Counted from the stretch's first letter, positions 15,766-25,324 are shown. The stretch: 64,000 nt of DNA from Ilyomonas limi (GCF_005233845.1 NZ_SZQL01000001.1:1-64000); one strand, 5' to 3'. The notes: generated from the letters alone by a model not told the origin. Numbers and translations: made by a program.

Positions 15766-17139
15766 ATGAATGAAAGTCCTGCAATAGTTGATGTATTGGT
15801 AGAAAAATACAATCTGCCGGTGCCACGCTACACCAGCTATCCAACGGTTCCTTACTGGAATGAACAGATTGATGTAAATGACTGGCAACAAAATATACAA
15901 CAACAATTTGCCATACACAATAGCACCAAAGGCATCAGCCTGTACATTCATCTGCCTTTTTGCGAATCACTCTGCACCTATTGCGGCTGCAACAAAAAGA
16001 TTACTACCAACCATACAGTAGAAGAAGAATATTTAATAGCTATTGAAAAAGAATGGCAGTTGTACACAGCGTTGATGCACGGGAAACCTGTGATATGCGA
16101 AATTCATTTGGGCGGCGGTACACCCACTTTCTTTTCTCCACGAAATTTAGAACAATTAATTACAAATATTTTAAAAAATACAACCGTGCATCCACAGCAC
16201 GAGTTTAGCATAGAAGGGCATCCGAATAACACTACGAAAGAACACCTGGAAACCTTATACAGATTAGGCTTCCGGCGCATCAGCTATGGTGTACAGGACA
16301 ATAATCCCGAAGTACAACGGGTGATTAATCGTATTCAGCCGATAGAGAATGTGGAGCTTGCTACGAAGCTGGCAAGAGCCATTGGTTTCACTTCTGTTAA
16401 CTACGATTTGATTTATGGCTTGCCTTTACAAACAGTAGAGAGCATCACCACCACTATTTTACAAACGATACAATTAAAGCCCGACAGGATTGCATTTTAC
16501 AGCTATGCGCATGTACCATGGACAAGTAAAGCACAGCGCTTGTTTGATGAAAACGATTTACCATCGGCAGCAATAAAATTGTTGTTATATAAAAAAGGTA
16601 AAGAACTGCTTATGCAACATGGGTATGTTGACATTGGAATGGACCACTTTGCATTGCCACATGATGAGTTGTATAATGCACGCATGAATGGTACATTGCA
16701 CCGCAACTTTATGGGCTATACTACACAACATGCCGGTATGCTCATTGGCTTGGGCGTTTCTTCCATCAGCGATAGCGGCAATGCGTATGCACAAAACGAA
16801 AAGACATTACACAATTACTACCGGCAGGTAAGCAGCGGACAATTAGCCATTAAAAAGGGCTACTTTTTAAATGCAGAAGATCTTCGTTTTAAACGGTATA
16901 TTTTAGATATTAGTTGCACAGGCAAAACTTTGTTTAATGAAGGTGATTTGCCTTTATTACAACAATATAGCTTTCCTCAGTTGGCATTGTTTGCAGCAGA
17001 TAAACTCATTACTTACAACGAAACCGGCATAGCGGTTTTGCCCACAGGTCAGCATTTTATACGCAATATTTGCAGTGCATTTGATGTACATCTGCAACGT
17101 AATGCTTTTGGAAAAATGCTCTTTAGCAAGAGTATATAA
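15766..17139 (+). CDS. hemN: Oxygen-independent coproporphyrinogen III oxidase
   Basis: A 457-residue radical-SAM enzyme that oxidatively decarboxylates coproporphyrinogen III to protoporphyrinogen IX without oxygen in haem synthesis. The cluster-binding motif CESLCTYCGC (CxxxCxxC plus the extra Cys typical of HemN) lies near residue 67, preceded by the SLYIHLPF strand. GGGTPTF (SAM-binding) lies near 119, and 'RISYGVQD' follows. The N-terminal 'YNLPVPRYTSYP' is typical of true HemN, as opposed to HemW. Length agrees with E. coli HemN. Its promoter sits directly against the start codon. Confidence 0.95.
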   Translation: MNESPAIVDVLVEKYNLPVPRYTSYPTVPYWNEQIDVNDWQQNIQQQFAIHNSTKGISLYIHLPFCESLCTYCGCNKKITTNHTVEEEYLIAIEKEWQLYTALMHGKPVICEIHLGGGTPTFFSPRNLEQLITNILKNTTVHPQHEFSIEGHPNNTTKEHLETLYRLGFRRISYGVQDNNPEVQRVINRIQPIENVELATKLARAIGFTSVNYDLIYGLPLQTVESITTTILQTIQLKPDRIAFYSYAHVPWTSKAQRLFDENDLPSAAIKLLLYKKGKELLMQHGYVDIGMDHFALPHDELYNARMNGTLHRNFMGYTTQHAGMLIGLGVSSISDSGNAYAQNEKTLHNYYRQVSSGQLAIKKGYFLNAEDLRFKRYILDISCTGKTLFNEGDLPLLQQYSFPQLALFAADKLITYNETGIAVLPTGQHFIRNICSAFDVHLQRNAFGKMLFSKSI

Positions 17140-17146
17140 GTTGAGC

Positions 17147-17205
17147 CACAAGAAGACATAAAAGCGCTAAGCTGCATGTAGAAAAGTAAAAAAATCTTCT
17201 TTGTG
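17147..17205. repeat. Inverted repeat downstream of hemN
   Basis: CACAAGAAGA (17147-17156) and TCTTCTTTGTG (17195-17205) are complementary apart from one extra T. It may serve as the hemN 3' end or be another worn palindromic repeat. Confidence 0.4.
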
Positions 17206-17254
17206 CAACTTCTATTCTTACTGCTTTTGCCGTTCAAAAAAAGTACGCATTATT

Positions 17255-17782
17255 TTACAAATACTTCTCTCTGATAATTTGCAGATGGTGCAGTTCGTGC
17301 CCGGCAATAATGTATAAAGCCGCGCGTACACTCAGCGGTGCACCATTTGCAAAGCCTGTGCGTGTAAAAGCACTTTCATCAAAGTTGCTGAATAATGCAA
17401 CTGTGGACTTTCGCTGCAAACCATACTCTTCCATTATGTTTGCTATGCTGCGCTCATTGGCATACAAGTAAGGCGTGTACTCATCCTGCTCAAAACCGGG
17501 CAGGTCAGTTTTATCGTTACGTGCAATGCGCAAAGCGCGATAAGCAAAAATGCGCTCTGTATCCATCATGTGCACCAATATTTCTTTCAGTGTCCATTTG
17601 CCAGGTGCATAAGCACTTAACAATTTTTCTTCGGGCAAATCCATTACCAGTGTACGAATAGTTTCAAAGTCTGTTTGCAGGTATTGCAGCACCATACCAT
17701 CATCGGGCACTTTGGAGATGTAAGCGGCAGAATAATCCTTGTATTCGCCGGCAGCAGGTTTTTGTATTTTTTGCATAGGCAT
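17255..17782 (-). CDS. DinB-family putative metalloenzyme
   Basis: A 175-residue protein with the four-helix DinB_2/YfiT fold. The first metal His is in EILVHMMDTER near residue 70 and the other two in HELHHLQIIREKY at the end, where the family has its HxxxH pair. The PGKWTLKEIL phrase is also typical. Family members are thiol-dependent transferases or hydrolases of mostly unknown substrate, so only the fold and metal site are claimed. ATG 17782 or 17776 could be the start. A near-consensus -7 element (TATCTTTA) lies just upstream. Confidence 0.85.
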   Translation of the reverse strand: MPMQKIQKPAAGEYKDYSAAYISKVPDDGMVLQYLQTDFETIRTLVMDLPEEKLLSAYAPGKWTLKEILVHMMDTERIFAYRALRIARNDKTDLPGFEQDEYTPYLYANERSIANIMEEYGLQRKSTVALFSNFDESAFTRTGFANGAPLSVRAALYIIAGHELHHLQIIREKYL

Positions 17783-17969
17783 AAAGATAAGCCGCTATTG
17801 AAATAACCATACACCATTATTACTGTATAATCACTCAATTTACGAACTCATAAACTATCAAATTTTTTGTGGTTCATCTTTTGCGTAAAGGGTAACAGAA
17901 ATAAAATTTAAATAATATCCGGAAAAAAGCTATGCTCCTTTCAACAACATTTGCTATTTTGCTGTATCC

Positions 17970-19478
17970 ATGAAACTGATTAGTCCTGCCATATCTCGTC
18001 TTGCACGCCTGCGCTATGCGCAAATAGAAGAGTGGACCGCCAATCCGCTTACTGCCCAGCGCGAAGTGCTCCAGGACCTTATTACACACGGTCAATATAC
18101 CGAGTTTGGACGCAAACACCATTTTACGGAAATATTTAGCATCCGCACATTCAAGCAGTTGGTGCCCATCAGCGAGTACAACAATATAAAGCCTTATATA
18201 GAGCGATTGATGCAGGGCGAAGAAAATTTACTATGGAATACGCCGGTTAACTGGTTTGCAAAAAGCAGTGGTACCACCAGCGATAAAAGCAAGTTTATTC
18301 CCATTACCGAAGAAAGCCTGAACGAGTGCCACTACCAGGCTGCTAAGGATGTACTCACGGCTTATTATCATTTCAATCCCGAAAGTGACTTACTTACCGG
18401 CAAAGGTTTGGTAATTGGCGGCAGCCACCAGGTAAGCCAATTAAATGAAAATATCTTTTATGGCGATTTAAGTGCTGTATTGCTGCAGAATACACCTTTT
18501 TGGGGGCAGTGGCTGCGCACACCCGAGTTGTCTATTGCACTGATGGATGAGTGGGAGCTAAAGATTGAGGCTTTAGCACAAAGCACTATACAGGAAAATG
18601 TAACTTCTATTTCAGGCGTACCTACGTGGACACTCATTCTTATAAAATATATTCTGGAAATTACCGGCTGCAAAACATTAAAAGAAGTGTGGCCTAACCT
18701 GGAGTTGTACATTCATGGCGGTGTATCGTTTGTACCTTATAAAGAGCAGTTTAGTAAGCTGATTGGTGATGATATTCATTACCTTGAAATGTATAATGCA
18801 AGCGAAGGTTTTTTTGCTGCACAAACGGCTCCATATGATGATGGCATGACTTTGTTTTTGGCGCATGGCATTTTTTACGAGTTTATGCCGGTGGAAGAAT
18901 ACGGAAAGGACAATCCGAAAACTATTGGTTTGGACAAAGTAGAACTGAATAAAAATTATGCTATTGTTATTTCTACCAATGGCGGCTTATGGCGCTATAT
19001 GCCGGGCGATACGGTGCAGTTTACTTCGCTCTATCCTTTCCGCATCAAGGTAAGCGGGCGCATCAGGCATTACATTAATGCTTTTGGTGAAGAAGTGATT
19101 GTAGAAAATACCGATAAAGCAATTGCTATTGCCTGCGAAAAAACCGGTGCTGTTGTAAACGATTATACTGCAGCTCCACTCTATTTCTCTGATAACAGCA
19201 ATGGCGCACACGAATGGCTGATAGCATTTGAGCAAGAGCCGGCATCTATCCAACATTTCACTTACGAATTGGATTGCGCACTCAAAGCACTCAACAGCGA
19301 CTACGAAGCCAAGCGGCATAAAGACATGGCCTTGCGCATGCCGGTGGTACATAGCTTACCAAAAAATGCATTTAATCGTTGGCTGAAGCAAAAAGGAAAA
19401 TTAGGCGGGCAACATAAAGTACCACGCCTTTGCAATGATAGAAAATATGTGGAAGATATTATGAATATAGTGGAATGA
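17970..19478 (+). CDS. GH3 auxin-responsive-promoter-family protein
   Basis: A 502-residue protein of the GH3 group of the acyl-adenylate superfamily. The start of the protein (RLARLRYAQIEEWTANP) and 'FAKSSGTTSDKSKFIP' near residue 100, the ATP-phosphate-binding loop, are diagnostic, as are YNASEGFFAAQ near 272 and 'LWRYMPGDTVQF' near 343. Plant GH3 enzymes join amino acids to indole-acetate or jasmonate; the bacterial substrate is unknown. A TATTTTG element lies about 8 bases before the ATG. A bidirectional terminator follows. Confidence 0.9.
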   Translation: MKLISPAISRLARLRYAQIEEWTANPLTAQREVLQDLITHGQYTEFGRKHHFTEIFSIRTFKQLVPISEYNNIKPYIERLMQGEENLLWNTPVNWFAKSSGTTSDKSKFIPITEESLNECHYQAAKDVLTAYYHFNPESDLLTGKGLVIGGSHQVSQLNENIFYGDLSAVLLQNTPFWGQWLRTPELSIALMDEWELKIEALAQSTIQENVTSISGVPTWTLILIKYILEITGCKTLKEVWPNLELYIHGGVSFVPYKEQFSKLIGDDIHYLEMYNASEGFFAAQTAPYDDGMTLFLAHGIFYEFMPVEEYGKDNPKTIGLDKVELNKNYAIVISTNGGLWRYMPGDTVQFTSLYPFRIKVSGRIRHYINAFGEEVIVENTDKAIAIACEKTGAVVNDYTAAPLYFSDNSNGAHEWLIAFEQEPASIQHFTYELDCALKALNSDYEAKRHKDMALRMPVVHSLPKNAFNRWLKQKGKLGGQHKVPRLCNDRKYVEDIMNIVE

Positions 19479-19503
19479 ACAATTTGATATAGTACCTTTT
19501 TCA

Positions 19504-19544
19504 TTATAAAGAAGAGACGCTGTGTAAGCGTCTCTTCTTTATAA
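19504..19544. terminator. Bidirectional terminator, perfect 18-bp stem
   Basis: TTATAAAGAAGAGACGCT (19504-19521) and its exact complement (19527-19544) enclose a 5-base loop between the converging GH3 gene and the small minus-strand gene, with T-rich sides on both strands. Confidence 0.85.
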
Positions 19545-19552
19545 TTCGTTAC

Positions 19553-19783
19553 TTATCCTTCTGCCGGTAATTTTACCTGCGGGTCATCTACCAGATGCGT
19601 ATTGCGGTTAGCAGATTGATCAACAGTTTTTGCCTGCGGAATAGAAGGCTCGCCACCGGTTTGATGTTTGTTATGATTTGACTTTAGTTCATCCTGACCA
19701 TCGGCTACAAAAGGCTGATTACTTTGATTGCTGGCACCTTGCCCTGAAGTACCGTGCTTGTTGTTATCTCCACGTCCTGACAT
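19553..19783 (-). CDS. Small, very hydrophilic hypothetical protein
   Basis: A 76-residue protein starting MSGRGDNNKHGTSG, made mostly of N, Q, S, G, K, D and H with hardly any large hydrophobic residues. It has no signal peptide and no membrane segment, so it is probably disordered and cytoplasmic. No family is recognised; stress-type hydrophilic proteins look similar in composition. It shares a bidirectional terminator with the GH3 gene. Composition bias keeps confidence moderate. Confidence 0.5.
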   Translation of the reverse strand: MSGRGDNNKHGTSGQGASNQSNQPFVADGQDELKSNHNKHQTGGEPSIPQAKTVDQSANRNTHLVDDPQVKLPAEG

Positions 19784-19864
19784 AATAATAAATTTTCAAG
19801 TTCACAAATAGATTAACACTATCAGGAATACAGTAATTGTGCCACTACTTTTCTTTCACCATTC

Positions 19865-19955
19865 TTTACCGCAGAAAACAGGAGTAAATGGAGTTAAGCA
19901 CAGAGATTATTTATTCTCTGCGAAACTGCTACTAATGCTTGTTCTCTGCGGTAAA
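19865..19955. repeat. Interspersed palindromic repeat (ACCGCAGAG type), copy 1
   Basis: TTTACCGCAGA (19865-19875) is exactly complementary to TCTGCGGTAAA (19945-19955), and CAGAG/CTCTG pair inside. The left half resembles the copy at 59328-59412 over about 40 bases, so the two belong to one family. Confidence 0.55.
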
Positions 19956-19975
19956 AATTTTCAAACACTACAACA

Positions 19976-21781
19976 TTATACAACAGCAACCTGGGGAGTA
20001 GCAGTAGGCGCAGTTGCCGCATATTTACGTTCACCAATTTGCTGGCGCCACATGGCATAATACAATCCTTTTTCCTCCAGCAACTCACTATGCGTACCAG
20101 TTTCGGCTACGCGTCCTTTTTCCAGCACATAAATTCTATCGGCGTGCATAATGGTGCTGAGGCGGTGAGCAATCAACACGGTTATCTGTTCGCGCTGTGC
20201 AGAAACGTTTTTGATAGTCGTAGTAATTTCTTCTTCGGTAATGGAATCCAATGCCGAAGTTGCTTCATCAAATATTAATAATCTTGGATGGCGCAACAGC
20301 GAGCGGGCAATGGAGATGCGTTGTTTTTCACCACCGCTCAGCTTCAATCCGCCTTCACCAATCATCGTATCTAATCCTTTTTCGGCACGTGCCAGCAAAG
20401 TGTTACAGCTTGCCTGAAACAGCACATTTTGTATGTCTTCATCAGTGGCAGTTGGGTTTACAAATAACAGGTTTTCTTTTATTGTGCCCGAAAACAATTG
20501 TGTATCCTGCGTTACAAAGCCTATTTGCCCGCGCAACTCATCAAAGTCTATATCCTGCTCGCGGATGCCGTTGTACAAAATGGTGCCTTGCTGCGGATGA
20601 TACAAACCAACTAACAATTTTACCAATGTACTTTTTCCTGCACCTGAAGGGCCAACAAATGCAATGGTTTCGCCCTTTTTTACACCAAAACTGATGCTGT
20701 CCAAAGCCTTGAACTGCGCCGTTTGATGTTTAAAAGAAACATGACTGAATTGCAGCGTTTCTATCCATCCGACATGCTGCGGTATAGCCGGTTTTGGCTC
20801 GCCTTTCTTTTGCATTAAAGATTGAAAATTATTGAGCGATGCTTCCGCTTCGCGATAGGTGATAATGATGTTTCCAATTTCCTGCAACGGACTGAAAACA
20901 AAGAAGGAAAACAACTGCATTGTTACGAGTTGACTGGCATCCATTATCCGGTGAAAAATAAGCCACATCAGAATAAACAAAATTGTTTGTCGCAACGTAT
21001 TCACCATCGTGCCCTGAATAAAACTAATGCTGCGAATGCGCTTTACCTTAGTTAGTTCTAAGTTTAATATTTTATACGTGTTTTTATTCAGCCGCTCTAC
21101 TTCCTGCTGTGTTAAACCCAAACTTTTTACCAGTTCAATATTGCGTAGCGATTCGGTAGAAGCGCCTGCCAGGGCATTGGTTTGTGAAACAATATTTTTC
21201 TGGATACTTTTTATTTTACGACTCAATACACTCGTTGCCCACGTTATTATAAATATACCGGCAAAGTACACCAGCGGCAACGACCAGTGAATGCGAAATG
21301 AATAGATAATAATGAATACAATGCCCACCACAATCGCAAACAGTACATTTACAAAGCTGGTAATAAACCGTTCGGTATCGGTGCGTACTTTGGTAAGCGT
21401 ACTCAATGTTTCTCCGCTACGTTGGTCTTCAAAGTCCTGATAGGGCAGCTTCATGGCGTGGCGCAATCCATCGGTAAAAACTTTAGCGCCAAATTTTTGC
21501 TGGATCACATTCATACAATAATCCTGAAAGTTTTTGGCAATACGGCTCACCATGGCAACACCAATAGAAGCAAGTAAGAGCCAGCCAACAGCCCGGCCAA
21601 AGGTGCCAAATTCGGGATAATGAAATTGTGCAGGATCTTTTTTGAACTCGTAGGCGAGATTGATGATTTTACCAAAGATAATAGGATCAATTAATGAAAA
21701 ACTGGTATTGATGGCTGCCAGCAGCAAAGTAAGCGCTACCAGCCATTTATAAGGCTTGAGGTACTGATATAAAATTTTCAT
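19976..21781 (-). CDS. ABC transporter, fused permease and ATPase
   Basis: A 601-residue half-transporter. The N-terminal ABC type 1 membrane domain spans about residues 1-320 with six hydrophobic segments. The ATPase domain has Walker A GPSGAGKST (near 378), Q-loop VTQDTQ, signature LSGGEKQR (near 481), Walker B LLIFDEATSALD and the switch His in IAHRLST. It should work as a homodimer exporting lipids, peptides or drugs; the substrate cannot be inferred. A promoter element stands at 21816-21823. The gene is single. Confidence 0.93.
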   Translation of the reverse strand: MKILYQYLKPYKWLVALTLLLAAINTSFSLIDPIIFGKIINLAYEFKKDPAQFHYPEFGTFGRAVGWLLLASIGVAMVSRIAKNFQDYCMNVIQQKFGAKVFTDGLRHAMKLPYQDFEDQRSGETLSTLTKVRTDTERFITSFVNVLFAIVVGIVFIIIYSFRIHWSLPLVYFAGIFIITWATSVLSRKIKSIQKNIVSQTNALAGASTESLRNIELVKSLGLTQQEVERLNKNTYKILNLELTKVKRIRSISFIQGTMVNTLRQTILFILMWLIFHRIMDASQLVTMQLFSFFVFSPLQEIGNIIITYREAEASLNNFQSLMQKKGEPKPAIPQHVGWIETLQFSHVSFKHQTAQFKALDSISFGVKKGETIAFVGPSGAGKSTLVKLLVGLYHPQQGTILYNGIREQDIDFDELRGQIGFVTQDTQLFSGTIKENLLFVNPTATDEDIQNVLFQASCNTLLARAEKGLDTMIGEGGLKLSGGEKQRISIARSLLRHPRLLIFDEATSALDSITEEEITTTIKNVSAQREQITVLIAHRLSTIMHADRIYVLEKGRVAETGTHSELLEEKGLYYAMWRQQIGERKYAATAPTATPQVAVV

Positions 21782-21815
21782 AGATAATAAATGGGTTGCT
21801 TAATGAGCAGACTAA

Positions 21816-21823
21816 CAAATGTA
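21816..21823 (-). promoter_or_regulatory. Promoter -7 element of the ABC transporter (TACATTTG)
   Basis: TACATTTG on the minus strand matches TAnnTTTG, 35 bases before the ATG at 21781. The rest of the 21782-22155 gap holds only a small inverted repeat, TTAACAT/ATGTTAA at 21979-21997, possibly an operator for the gene at 22156. Confidence 0.55.
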
Positions 21824-22155
21824 ATAAGGAAGCAAGAATGCACCGTCATATTTAGGTTAAGAAAAAGCGAGGACAAAAGATTGTGATTGTTTAATGTTTA
21901 AAGCCTAAGGTTTAAAGTTACAGGCAGATATAGCTTCCAATTCTCCTGTCTTATTAACATTGCAAATCATGTGTCTGTTTAACATTCTTTATGTTAATAG
22001 AATGCAATGTTTTAGCTATTAAAGTTATATAATGAAGGTGCTCCTTTCTAATACCTTTAAAGGGTTCTTAAAAAATGGTTTTGTGTTCCTTTCGCATACA
22101 ATTTGTGCTCACAATTACGTGTTATTAAAAATTCCTTAAACAAAAACTTTAATGT

Positions 22156-22788
22156 ATGAAAAAGACAGGAGCATTGCTGGCAGCAGCGGCATTGATATTA
22201 TCGCTCGGAGCCTGCCAGAAAGATGCAGTGAGCAACTTAAGCACGGAAGAATCGCGCATTTACATTACCGATCACGATTCAACAGTTAATTTTTCTTCTT
22301 ATAAAACCTACAGTATTTCCGACTCTGTAGCGGTGATTGATGGTAACCAGAGTACCAAGCAACTGGATGAGGCCGACGCTGCTTATATAACTGCAGTAAA
22401 AAAGTACATGGATGGGATGGGCTACACACAGGTAACAAAAAATGATAACCCCGATCTGGGCGTTGATGTAAGTCATATTATCAAAACCTCTACCGGATTA
22501 ATAAGCTACCCGGACTATTGGGGTTATTACGACTATTACTACGATCCTTACTATTGGGGCTATGGCGGCTACGACTATTACGTGCCTTATGCCTATGATG
22601 TATATACCGTACGCGAGGGGGCACTATCTATTGACTTATTGGACTTGAAAAATGCCGCTTCTACCAACAAGATAAAACTGGTATGGACGGGAGTAATACG
22701 TGGTGAGGGTATTTTTAATACCTCTACGGCAGACAGCCAGGTGAAGGCTTTATTTGATCAATCTCCTTATTTAAAAACAAATGATTAA
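22156..22788 (+). CDS. DUF4136-like lipoprotein
   Basis: A 210-residue lipoprotein with signal MKKTGALLAAAALILSLGAC, the Cys of the lipobox being residue 20. The mature part starts with an acidic stretch and 'FSSYKTYSISDSV', which is how DUF4136 domains begin. A Tyr/Gly/Asp-rich segment (residues 117-143) interrupts the domain, and 'TNKIKLVWTGVIRGEG' near the end is the conserved final strand. The role of the family is unknown; members are anchored in a membrane. Its end touches the next gene, so the two probably form an operon. Confidence 0.8.
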   Translation: MKKTGALLAAAALILSLGACQKDAVSNLSTEESRIYITDHDSTVNFSSYKTYSISDSVAVIDGNQSTKQLDEADAAYITAVKKYMDGMGYTQVTKNDNPDLGVDVSHIIKTSTGLISYPDYWGYYDYYYDPYYWGYGGYDYYVPYAYDVYTVREGALSIDLLDLKNAASTNKIKLVWTGVIRGEGIFNTSTADSQVKALFDQSPYLKTND

Positions 22789-22792
22789 TTGT

Positions 22793-23422
22793 ATGAAACA
22801 GTTTAGAATAATAATAGGCGCTGCATTGTTGCTGGTGATAGGCAGCACAGCAGCAAGTGCACAATCGGGTCAGTTGAAGTTGGATTTGAATTATAATTAC
22901 AGCCTGCCACTGGGTAGCTTTAAAAGCGACCTGATTAATCAGGGAAGCGGCCGAGGTTTTAGCGGTTCGTTGCAATATGGCATTAATAATAAGTGGGCAG
23001 CCGGGTTGGGTGTTGGCTTTCAGGATTATTACCAAAAATATCCGCGTGCTGTGTATCAGTTAGATAAAACACAATCCGTATCGGCTGTATTGACCAATTC
23101 TATCCAGGTAACGCCAATTATGGCTAAGGGTACTTTTATGCCGATGGGTGGCAAAGGCGCAGTGCAGCCATACATTAGTGTGGGCGCAGGTGCAAGTCTT
23201 GTGGACTTTAAGCAATACTTAGGCGAATTTACCTCCAACAGTAAAACCAGTGCTTCCTTTGTAGCGCAAGGCGGTGTTGGGGTAAATATTCCGTTTGGAC
23301 GACTTAGCGCTTCGGGTATAAAAATAGGTGCCGATTATAACTATGTGCCTTACAAAAACTTTGGTTATAACAACCTGAGCTCGGTTAACTTCCATGCAGG
23401 CGTGTTCTTTCCATTACGATAA
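22793..23422 (+). CDS. Outer-membrane beta-barrel protein
   Basis: About 209 residues with a signal peptide (MKQFRIIIGAALLLVIG, cleavage after ASAQ), then alternating strands with aromatic residues at strand ends, and a final Phe-rich strand (NFHAGVFFPLR) as in OmpW/OmpA-like barrels of this phylum. I used ATG 22793, four bases after the preceding stop; an ATG at 22781 overlaps that gene and adds only MINC. Probably a small porin-like or structural barrel, made together with the DUF4136 lipoprotein. The cargo is unknown. Confidence 0.78.
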   Translation: MKQFRIIIGAALLLVIGSTAASAQSGQLKLDLNYNYSLPLGSFKSDLINQGSGRGFSGSLQYGINNKWAAGLGVGFQDYYQKYPRAVYQLDKTQSVSAVLTNSIQVTPIMAKGTFMPMGGKGAVQPYISVGAGASLVDFKQYLGEFTSNSKTSASFVAQGGVGVNIPFGRLSASGIKIGADYNYVPYKNFGYNNLSSVNFHAGVFFPLR

Positions 23423-23448
23423 AAATGTACATTCATAGTTATACAAAG

Positions 23449-23475
23449 AAGCCTCTCTTTATATAGGAGAGGCTT
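23449..23475 (+). terminator. Terminator after the beta-barrel gene
   Basis: AAGCCTCTC (23449-23457) pairs with GAGAGGCTT (23467-23475), 9-base loop, followed by TTATTTTG. Confidence 0.7.
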
Positions 23476-23594
23476 TTATTTTGTAAAATAATATGTATAA
23501 TTAAGAAGAGACTTGCTGCTGTTTTTCAATGCCAACAGGGTGTGGAACCTCTGTCAGCGCTTATGCAGGAAGTATTGGAAAAATTCGCATTAAA

Positions 23595-24719
23595 TTAATA
23601 ATCAATCACCTGTTCTTCTATCAACTCCGGAATCTCGCGCCATTCATATTGCTGATTGCGGAGCTGCGGCTCAAAACCTGCCTCACTAATAGCACTTTGA
23701 ATCGTTTTGAACGTAAAGCGATGTGGCGCACCGGCAGCACTTACCACATTTTCTTCTATCATAATGCTGCCCCAATCGTTGGCACCGGCATGGAGGCACA
23801 GTTGCGCCGTTTGCCTGCCCACCGTTAGCCAGCTTGCCTGTATATTTACAATATTTGACAGCATGATACGGCTCAACGCAATCATTCTGATATATTCTTC
23901 AGCAGTTGTCAAATTATGCACCCCGCGAATGCGTGCTAATAATGTATCTACATCCTGGAATGTCCACGGAATAAATGCTAAAAAACCCTTTGCATCAGCA
24001 GGTTTTATTGCCTGTACTTCACGCAGGCGTACTAAGTGAATGAAACGTTCTTCAATAGTTTCTACGTGCCCAAACATCATGGTGGCGCTCGTAGTGATAT
24101 GTAGCTTATGTGCTTCGTGCATAATAGCCAGCCATTCATCGGCACCGCATTTTCCCTTGCTGATAAGGCGACGCACCCTGTCCACCAGAATTTCAGCGCC
24201 GGCACCAGGCAAAGAGTTTAAACCGGCAGCTTTCAACTCTTTCAGCACATCATGGTGACTCATTTTTTCCAGCTTGCAGATATGCGCCACTTCGGGCGGT
24301 CCAAGCGCATGCAGCTTCAGGGTAGGAAATTCCTGCTTTATCTGGCGGAAGGTATTGGTATAAAAGTCAAGTCCAAGGTTTGGATGATGGCCACCCTGCA
24401 AAAGCAACTGGTCTCCGCCGTATTTGAATGTCTCTTTTATCTTACGGCGATAGGTATCCATATCGGTGATGTATGCTTCGGGATGACCGGGAATACGGTA
24501 GAAATTGCAAAACTTGCAGTTTGCTACGCATACATTGGTGGTATTCACGTTCCGGTCTATCTGCCAGGTAACCTTGCCATGTGGCACCTGTTGCTTGCGG
24601 AGTGTATCAGCTACCTGCATCAGCTCGGCAAGAGGTGCACGATGAAATAAAAAAACGCCTTCTTCTACGGTTAAGAATTCAAAGTTTAATGCTTTGTCGT
24701 ACAACGCTGCTATATCCAT
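23595..24719 (-). CDS. mqnC: Cyclic dehypoxanthinyl futalosine synthase
   Basis: A 374-residue radical-SAM enzyme of the futalosine route to menaquinone; it cyclises dehypoxanthine futalosine. The cluster motif CVANCKFCNFYR (CxxxCxxC) lies near residue 63, after 'QIDRNVNTTN'. QGGHHPNLGLDFY near 109 is the phrase that separates MqnC from MqnE. 'LPGAGAEIL' follows near 191 and 'GANDWGSIMIEENV' near 316. Length is normal. It implies respiration with menaquinone made without the classical Men enzymes. Other mqn genes are not in the window. Confidence 0.92.
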   Translation of the reverse strand: MDIAALYDKALNFEFLTVEEGVFLFHRAPLAELMQVADTLRKQQVPHGKVTWQIDRNVNTTNVCVANCKFCNFYRIPGHPEAYITDMDTYRRKIKETFKYGGDQLLLQGGHHPNLGLDFYTNTFRQIKQEFPTLKLHALGPPEVAHICKLEKMSHHDVLKELKAAGLNSLPGAGAEILVDRVRRLISKGKCGADEWLAIMHEAHKLHITTSATMMFGHVETIEERFIHLVRLREVQAIKPADAKGFLAFIPWTFQDVDTLLARIRGVHNLTTAEEYIRMIALSRIMLSNIVNIQASWLTVGRQTAQLCLHAGANDWGSIMIEENVVSAAGAPHRFTFKTIQSAISEAGFEPQLRNQQYEWREIPELIEEQVIDY

Positions 24720-24743
24720 GTGTACACTTTATTTATTAGAATA

Positions 24744-24751
24744 CAAAAATA
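24744..24751 (-). promoter_or_regulatory. Promoter -7 element of mqnC (TATTTTTG)
   Basis: TATTTTTG on the minus strand matches TAnnTTTG, 24 bases before ATG 24719. Confidence 0.55.
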
Positions 24752-25324
24752 CAGTGGTAAAGATGAATGATAGAAGTAGTAGTGGTAATTCGGTGTAAAT
24801 AATGGAACACGGATAGTATAGACTGGGTGCACAAGCAGGAACAGTGCATTTTACAAGGTTAGACGAAGCTATTATAGATATACAAAATTGTAGTTGCAGA
24901 ATAATAGCAAATAACACCGCCGTATAATGCTGGAGATATAAGATTTCCGGATTGTGAAGTGGCGGTGCAGCAAATCAAATTCCCGGCTCATAATTTAAAA
25001 TGAAAATCAATTTAAACACTTGTTTAAATTACTGAAAATAACATACTTAACCCATCACAAGATTTTATATACATAAATATTCTGAAATAACAGGAGTTGT
25101 TATTATTTATTGTGTAGCTTGTTGCTTATTAACAATTATTAGACTATTACTCACTCATTTTAAACTTTTAACAATTATAGGTTGGAACAATCGTTTTTTT
25201 GGGTTTAATTTCGTTACCCGGTATTGCTTTTTTAAGCAGTATTTATTTCTATGTTTTCATAGAAATGTGTAATTTAATTTTTAAAGTTATCCTCTCGAAA
25301 TAAACGGACAGAGATTTTTTAATT
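24752..25324. other. Intergenic region before recQ with operator-like palindrome
   Basis: No gene is seen. AATTTAAACA (25009-25018) and TGTTTAAATT (25021-25030) are exact complements around CT, a 22-base palindrome of the size bound by dimeric repressors. It lies about 300 bases before recQ and 290 after the mqnC start. The rest is AT-rich. Which regulator would bind is unknown. Confidence 0.45.

Noticed and set aside
24720-25324. Long AT-rich gap before recQ considered for a hidden gene or riboswitch
   Set aside because: No frame with plausible composition and no hairpin set of a riboswitch that I know was found; only the palindrome at 25009-25030 stands out.
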